Assembly: GCA_029260135.1 (NCBI GenBank)
Contig: JAJDDV010000150.1
Location: forward strand, 1 to 55,768
Length of the DNA: 55,768 nucleotides
Reading direction: 5' to 3'
Origin: Phycisphaerae bacterium
GTDB taxonomy: Bacteria > Planctomycetota > Phycisphaerae > UBA1845
Part shown: positions 53,087 to 55,768 of the stretch, in pieces
How positions within the stretch are numbered: the stretch's first letter is position 1
How the letters are laid out: every line of letters begins with the position of its first letter
Position numbers and translations under genes: made by a program
Notes under the pieces: generated by a model
What the model was told of the DNA's origin: nothing
Seen by the model: the letters and a program-made list of their open reading frames with translations, nothing else
Database searches by the model: none

Positions 53087-53200
53087 CCACCCTGTCGTGT
53101 TCCTTTGCGGTGCATCAAGATGCCCGTGCACCCCTGCGGCAGCGTTTCCAGGCCAATGAGGACGTGTGTGCGGGGGGTTAATATTCTCGCCTTGGCCTAA

Positions 53201-53229
53201 TTGACAGGGTGGTTAGCATCCGCTATACT
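53201..53229 (+). promoter_or_regulatory. Consensus-like sigma-70 promoter of the rhlE gene
   Basis: -35 TTGACA (53201-53206), exactly 17-base spacer, -10 TATACT (53224-53229). Expected start near 53236. The spacer contains TGGTTAG at bases 4-10, identical in position to that of the 52034 promoter. Confidence 0.8.
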
Positions 53230-53236
53230 GATGGAG

Positions 53237-53303
53237 CTACCAGTGGATAGACAGCCATCGGAGCAGCCAGGCACCGATGGCTTTGGTAGACGCGACGCGC
53301 GTC
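53237..53303 (+). promoter_or_regulatory. Strongly structured 5' leader of the rhlE mRNA
   Basis: Starting at the predicted first base: CTACCA (53237-53242) pairs with TGGTAG (53284-53289); inside it AGCCATCGG (53253-53261) pairs with CCGATGGCT (53274-53282), 9 bp perfect. A third stem GACGCG-ACG-CGCGTC follows (53289-53303). The start codon at 53343 is about 40 bases further on. Such leaders are seen on RNA helicase and cold-shock mRNAs; regulation here is inferred. Confidence 0.6.
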
Positions 53304-53342
53304 CGACACATCTTCGCTTGGGGTTCTTGAGAGTATTTTCGT

Positions 53343-54611
53343 ATGCGATTTGAAGATTTGCGGCTCAGTGAGCCGCTACTGCGTGCCGTGCGCTCGGCGC
53401 GTTATGTTGATCCTACACCTATTCAGGCGAAGGCTATTCCGCTTGTTCTTTCCGGGCGCGACGTGCTCGGCTGTGCCCAGACGGGGACGGGCAAGACGGC
53501 GGCGTTTGCACTTCCGATTCTCCAGCGACTGAGCGAACGCTGGGGTGGGGCGAAGAAGCCGACGGGGCGCGTTCGCGCCTTGGTGCTTTGTCCGACGCGC
53601 GAACTCGCGCAGCAGATTCATGAGAGCTTCCGCACTTACGGGCAGAACACTGGCGTGCGTGGGACGGTCATCTTCGGCGGCGTGAACCAGAACCGACAGG
53701 CTCGCGCGCTGCGGGCCGGCGTTGACGTTCTGGTGGCTACGCCCGGGCGCCTTCTCGACCTGATGGAGCAGGGTCTGGCCAGCGTTTCGGGTACTGAGAT
53801 CCTCGTCCTGGATGAGGCTGATCGCATGCTCGACATGGGGTTCTTGCCGGACCTTCGCCGGATTCTGGCCCACGTACCTCGTCAGCGTCAGACGCTGCTT
53901 TTCTCGGCGACGATGCCGCCTCCGATCCGCAAGCTCGCGGGTGACGTATTGCGAAAACCGGTACCGGTCGAGGTCGCGCGTGTATCGTCGCCGGCTCCTC
54001 AAGTGGATCACTGGGTCTATCACGTGGAGAAGCCGGAGAAGCCGGCGCTGTTGATGAGCCTGCTGGAGCAGACACACACACGGACGTTGGTGTTCACGCG
54101 CACGAAGCACGGGGCGGACCGGGTGGTGCGGCAGCTCGCCAAGGCCGGCGTGTCGGCTGCGGCGCTGCACGGCAACAAGAGCCAGGGCGCTCGTACGCGT
54201 GCGCTAAGTGAGTTTCGGTCTGCTGAGACTCCTGTTCTCGTTGCAACGGACATTGCGGCGCGGGGGCTGGATGTCGAGGACATCACCCACGTCATCAACT
54301 ATGACCTTACGCCGGAGCCGGAGACGTATGTCCATCGGATCGGGCGTACGGCCCGTGCGGGCGCGGCGGGGACCGCGGTGTCGTTCTGCACGTCTGCGGA
54401 GCACGCAGACCTGCGGGCGATCGAGCAGTTGCTCCGCGAGCCTTTGCAGCAGGCGGGCGATCCGCCGAAGAGCGTCGAGCCGCCACCGGCGCCGCGGCGC
54501 GAGGTTCCTGTGCGTGCCGCGCGATCGCGTCCGCGGGGCAGCGGGGCGGGGCGGTCGTCGAAGCGAGGTTCGCGGCGAAGACGATCGTCGACGGCTGGCG
54601 CGGTTGCGTGA
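53343..54611 (+). CDS. rhlE: DEAD-box RNA helicase, RhlE-like
   Basis: 422 residues. All helicase motifs are visible: Q motif and FEDLRLSEPLLRAV with PTPIQAKAIP; motif I AQTGTGKT; Ia PTRELAQQ; GG and TPGRLLD; II DEAD (VLDEADRMLDMGF); III SAT; then motif IV TLVFTRTK, V ATDIAARGLD and VI HRIGRTARAG. The C-terminus from about residue 370 is basic and Arg/Ser-rich (GSGAGRSSKRGSRRRR), the RhlE-type RNA-binding tail. It unwinds RNA with ATP and usually helps ribosome assembly and RNA decay. It has its own promoter and a structured leader. Confidence 0.93.
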   Translation: MRFEDLRLSEPLLRAVRSARYVDPTPIQAKAIPLVLSGRDVLGCAQTGTGKTAAFALPILQRLSERWGGAKKPTGRVRALVLCPTRELAQQIHESFRTYGQNTGVRGTVIFGGVNQNRQARALRAGVDVLVATPGRLLDLMEQGLASVSGTEILVLDEADRMLDMGFLPDLRRILAHVPRQRQTLLFSATMPPPIRKLAGDVLRKPVPVEVARVSSPAPQVDHWVYHVEKPEKPALLMSLLEQTHTRTLVFTRTKHGADRVVRQLAKAGVSAAALHGNKSQGARTRALSEFRSAETPVLVATDIAARGLDVEDITHVINYDLTPEPETYVHRIGRTARAGAAGTAVSFCTSAEHADLRAIEQLLREPLQQAGDPPKSVEPPPAPRREVPVRAARSRPRGSGAGRSSKRGSRRRRSSTAGAVA

Positions 54612-55016
54612 GGTTCTATCGCCACTTCCAGTAAGCCTGTGGCGTTTGTGAGTGGTCCGCTCGATCACGGTCGCGGCTCGGAAAGCACGCGGTCCTGCCA
54701 TGGTTTTCGTCCGCCGCTGGCGGACGGCAAGGATAAGCACTGGCGGGCGAGCCGCCAGTGACACCCCGTGTTGCCCCGAGAGTCATTTACAGCGCGCTTC
54801 CGCTACTCGGATGGCGTGGTCCTCGTCCCACACCTCTTCGACCCGGTCAGGATTGTACTGACGGAGGGTGGACCGGTTCCGACGGCGTCGCCCGACAAGT
54901 CGGGATTGCATTCGCCTTCGGCTTGGGCATGAAGGACTATGAAGACGGGGCGTCCTTGTGTTCCGTTGGGCATGGTTGTCGATGTATTCGAAACACCCAA
55001 CAACAAAGAGGCCCCG
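54612..55016. other. Degenerate intergenic region before the IS110 remnant
   Basis: No intact gene. It contains palindromic repeat A (54738-54760). Some of 54775-55016 could be the left end of the IS110 element, which in that family encodes a guide (bridge) RNA, but I cannot show a bridge-RNA fold by eye. Confidence 0.4.
54738..54760. repeat. Copy of palindromic repeat A
   Basis: CACTGGCGG-GCGAG-CCGCCAGTG, perfect 9-bp arms. The copy at 43681-43703 differs by one loop base and one base in the right arm. Confidence 0.75.
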
Positions 55017-55076
55017 ATGGAACGAGTATACACGATCGGCGCGGATACGCATTGTGCGTTCACGGAACTGCAACGA
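55017..55076 (+). mobile_element. Remnant of an IS110-family transposase (N-terminus only)
   Basis: ATG 55017 after AGAGG reads MERVYTIGADTHCAFTELQ, the start of the IS110 transposase DEDD domain with its first acidic residue in GADTH. Likeness is lost after about 19 codons, and 55083 is already the stop of a different gene on the other strand. So only the first 20 or so codons of the transposase remain. Confidence 0.55.
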
Positions 55077-55082
55077 TCTCGC

Positions 55083-55652
55083 CTACCGAGCCGTCCCGTT
55101 CGGCTTCATCAGGTAGAACACGTAGCCGTAGTAGCTCGAGTGTTTTCGGAAGAGGTCGATCTCTGTCTGCGTGGCTTCGATCATTTCTCGCTTGCGGTGA
55201 TCTTGCGCGTACAGTTTGCGAAGTAGCGTCAGGCGTGCTTCGAGTGGGTCGTAGAACGATTCCCGCCAAGCCGACTCGGGCAGGGTGAAGTGGTCGAGGA
55301 TTGTGTAGTCGCACGCTTCGCTGGTGGCGAGGTTGTCGCTTACGTCGGTCATCGCGGGATACTCTTTCGCGAAGAAGTTCCGACACTCGTCGGGCGGATC
55401 TGGTTTGAGCCAGGTGAGTTCGGTCACCGCGAGCGTTCCGCGCGGCACCAGTAGACGGTGGCAGGCGGTGAGCCCTTCACGGAACCCCATGCAGTAGAGG
55501 GCTCCTTCCGACCAGATGAGGTCGAAGGTTTCGTTGGCGAGGTTCAGGTCGTGCATGTCCTGGCGGGAGCATTGGATTCGATCGGCGACACCTGCGGCTT
55601 GTGCGCGGCGCCGCAGTTCGTCGAGATAGGGTTGGTGATTGTCTAGAGCGGT
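55083..55652 (-). pseudogene. 5'-truncated class I SAM-dependent methyltransferase
   Basis: The minus frame ends at TAG 55085-55083 and reads back through DFTLPESAW-type segments, DLIWSEGALYCMGFREGL and TALDNHQPYLDELRRRAQ (55652-55600). These match the middle and end of a family of small methyltransferases, in which about 70 residues with the glycine-rich SAM motif I normally precede NHQP(Y/F)LDEL. Upstream of 55652 the frame stays open but the sequence is unrelated (RRTRYELSE) and has no start codon. An ATG at 55556 would miss the SAM site. It is therefore most likely a broken gene, cut at both the 5' end and near the IS110 remnant. Confidence 0.65.
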
Positions 55653-55757
55653 TTCACTTAATTCGTAGCGCGTTCGGCGCCTGTTAGGGTTGCGCCCTGC
55701 GCGTGTTGTCCGTAGATTCGTTCCGGGCCCCCGGAGTGGGGCAGGAAGGAGTCACGG

Positions 55758-55768
55758 ATGGCAACGCC
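55758..55768 (+). CDS. Start of a plus-strand gene running off the right edge
   Basis: GAAGGAG stands seven bases before ATG 55758, followed by GCA ACG CC (M-A-T-). Only three full codons are in the window. A weak TTGCGC / TAGATT pair with 17-base spacing lies near 55690-55720. Product cannot be told. Confidence 0.5.

Noticed and set aside
1-55768. CRISPR arrays, rRNA, SRP RNA, RNase P RNA and tmRNA
   Set aside because: I looked for regularly spaced repeats and the usual conserved cores and saw none, though structured RNAs without strong sequence signatures could be missed by eye.

Overview
This window is a GC-rich chromosomal segment from a bacterium that is almost certainly a planctomycete, probably of the Phycisphaerae type. 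The signs are: secreted proteins with planctomycete-style dockerin modules that carry a cysteine pair; short membrane or soluble proteins that begin with a CxxC...CPxCG zinc ribbon; a TPR protein fused to two RNA polymerase alpha-CTD-like domains; a fused LpxC-FabZ; and a bacterial TMTC-like membrane/TPR protein. There is no rRNA, no complete tRNA, no CRISPR array and no complete insertion sequence. The taxonomy is inferred from protein style only.

Left part (1-9.7 kb) is loosely packed. It holds a secreted beta-helix protein running off the left edge, a DeoR/YafY-type HTH protein, a secreted dockerin/carbohydrate-active protein, an orphan anti-sigma-like zinc protein, an OB-fold-like envelope protein, and an overlapping ECF sigma factor / putative anti-sigma pair followed by an ACT-domain protein. 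Several 0.6-1 kb stretches hold no convincing gene. From 9.7 to 11.45 kb a minus-strand cluster of four short unknown genes ends at the 3' half of a CAU-anticodon tRNA, which looks like an attachment-site scar. From 12 to 17 kb three consecutive secreted proteins carry dockerin-like modules, two of them with a shared cohesin-like N-terminal domain.

The centre (17-35 kb) is dense housekeeping and envelope sequence: a PflX-like radical SAM protein, a zinc-ribbon protein, the GTPase Der, a TPR-esterase, a large FAD/Fe-S oxidoreductase next to a glycosyltransferase, ribF-nrnA, a YciI-like lipoprotein, the TMTC-like protein, and an outer-membrane/lipid A group on the minus strand (OmpH/Skp -> LpxC-FabZ -> LpxA -> Gfo/Idh/MocA oxidoreductase). 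LpxA carries a C-terminal divergent InlB-type repeat, which is unexpected on a cytoplasmic enzyme. The group suggests a Gram-negative-type outer membrane, and the oxidoreductase beside lpxA suggests a 3-amino sugar (GnnA-like) step. lpxD and a GnnB-type aminotransferase are not in the window.

The right part (35-55.8 kb) has a very large FG-GAP surface protein, the TPR/alpha-CTD protein, a SpoIID-like protein, ManA, a MetG-type tRNA-binding protein, prmC-murA, a small coiled-coil protein with a near-consensus sigma-54 promoter and two terminator hairpins, a PEP/pyruvate-binding protein, a NapH-like ferredoxin/TPR fusion, a membrane-protein/winged-helix operon with its own operator-like site, and an RhlE helicase with a strongly structured leader. 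Dispersed palindromic repeats occur at three places. The far right is scarred: an IS110 transposase start abuts a 5'-truncated methyltransferase, and a new plus-strand gene begins at 55758.

The strongest candidates for something undescribed are the LpxA-InlB-repeat fusion, the shared TGGTTAG heptamer placed identically inside two near-consensus promoters, the rhlE leader, and the cohesin-like/dockerin-like secreted set.
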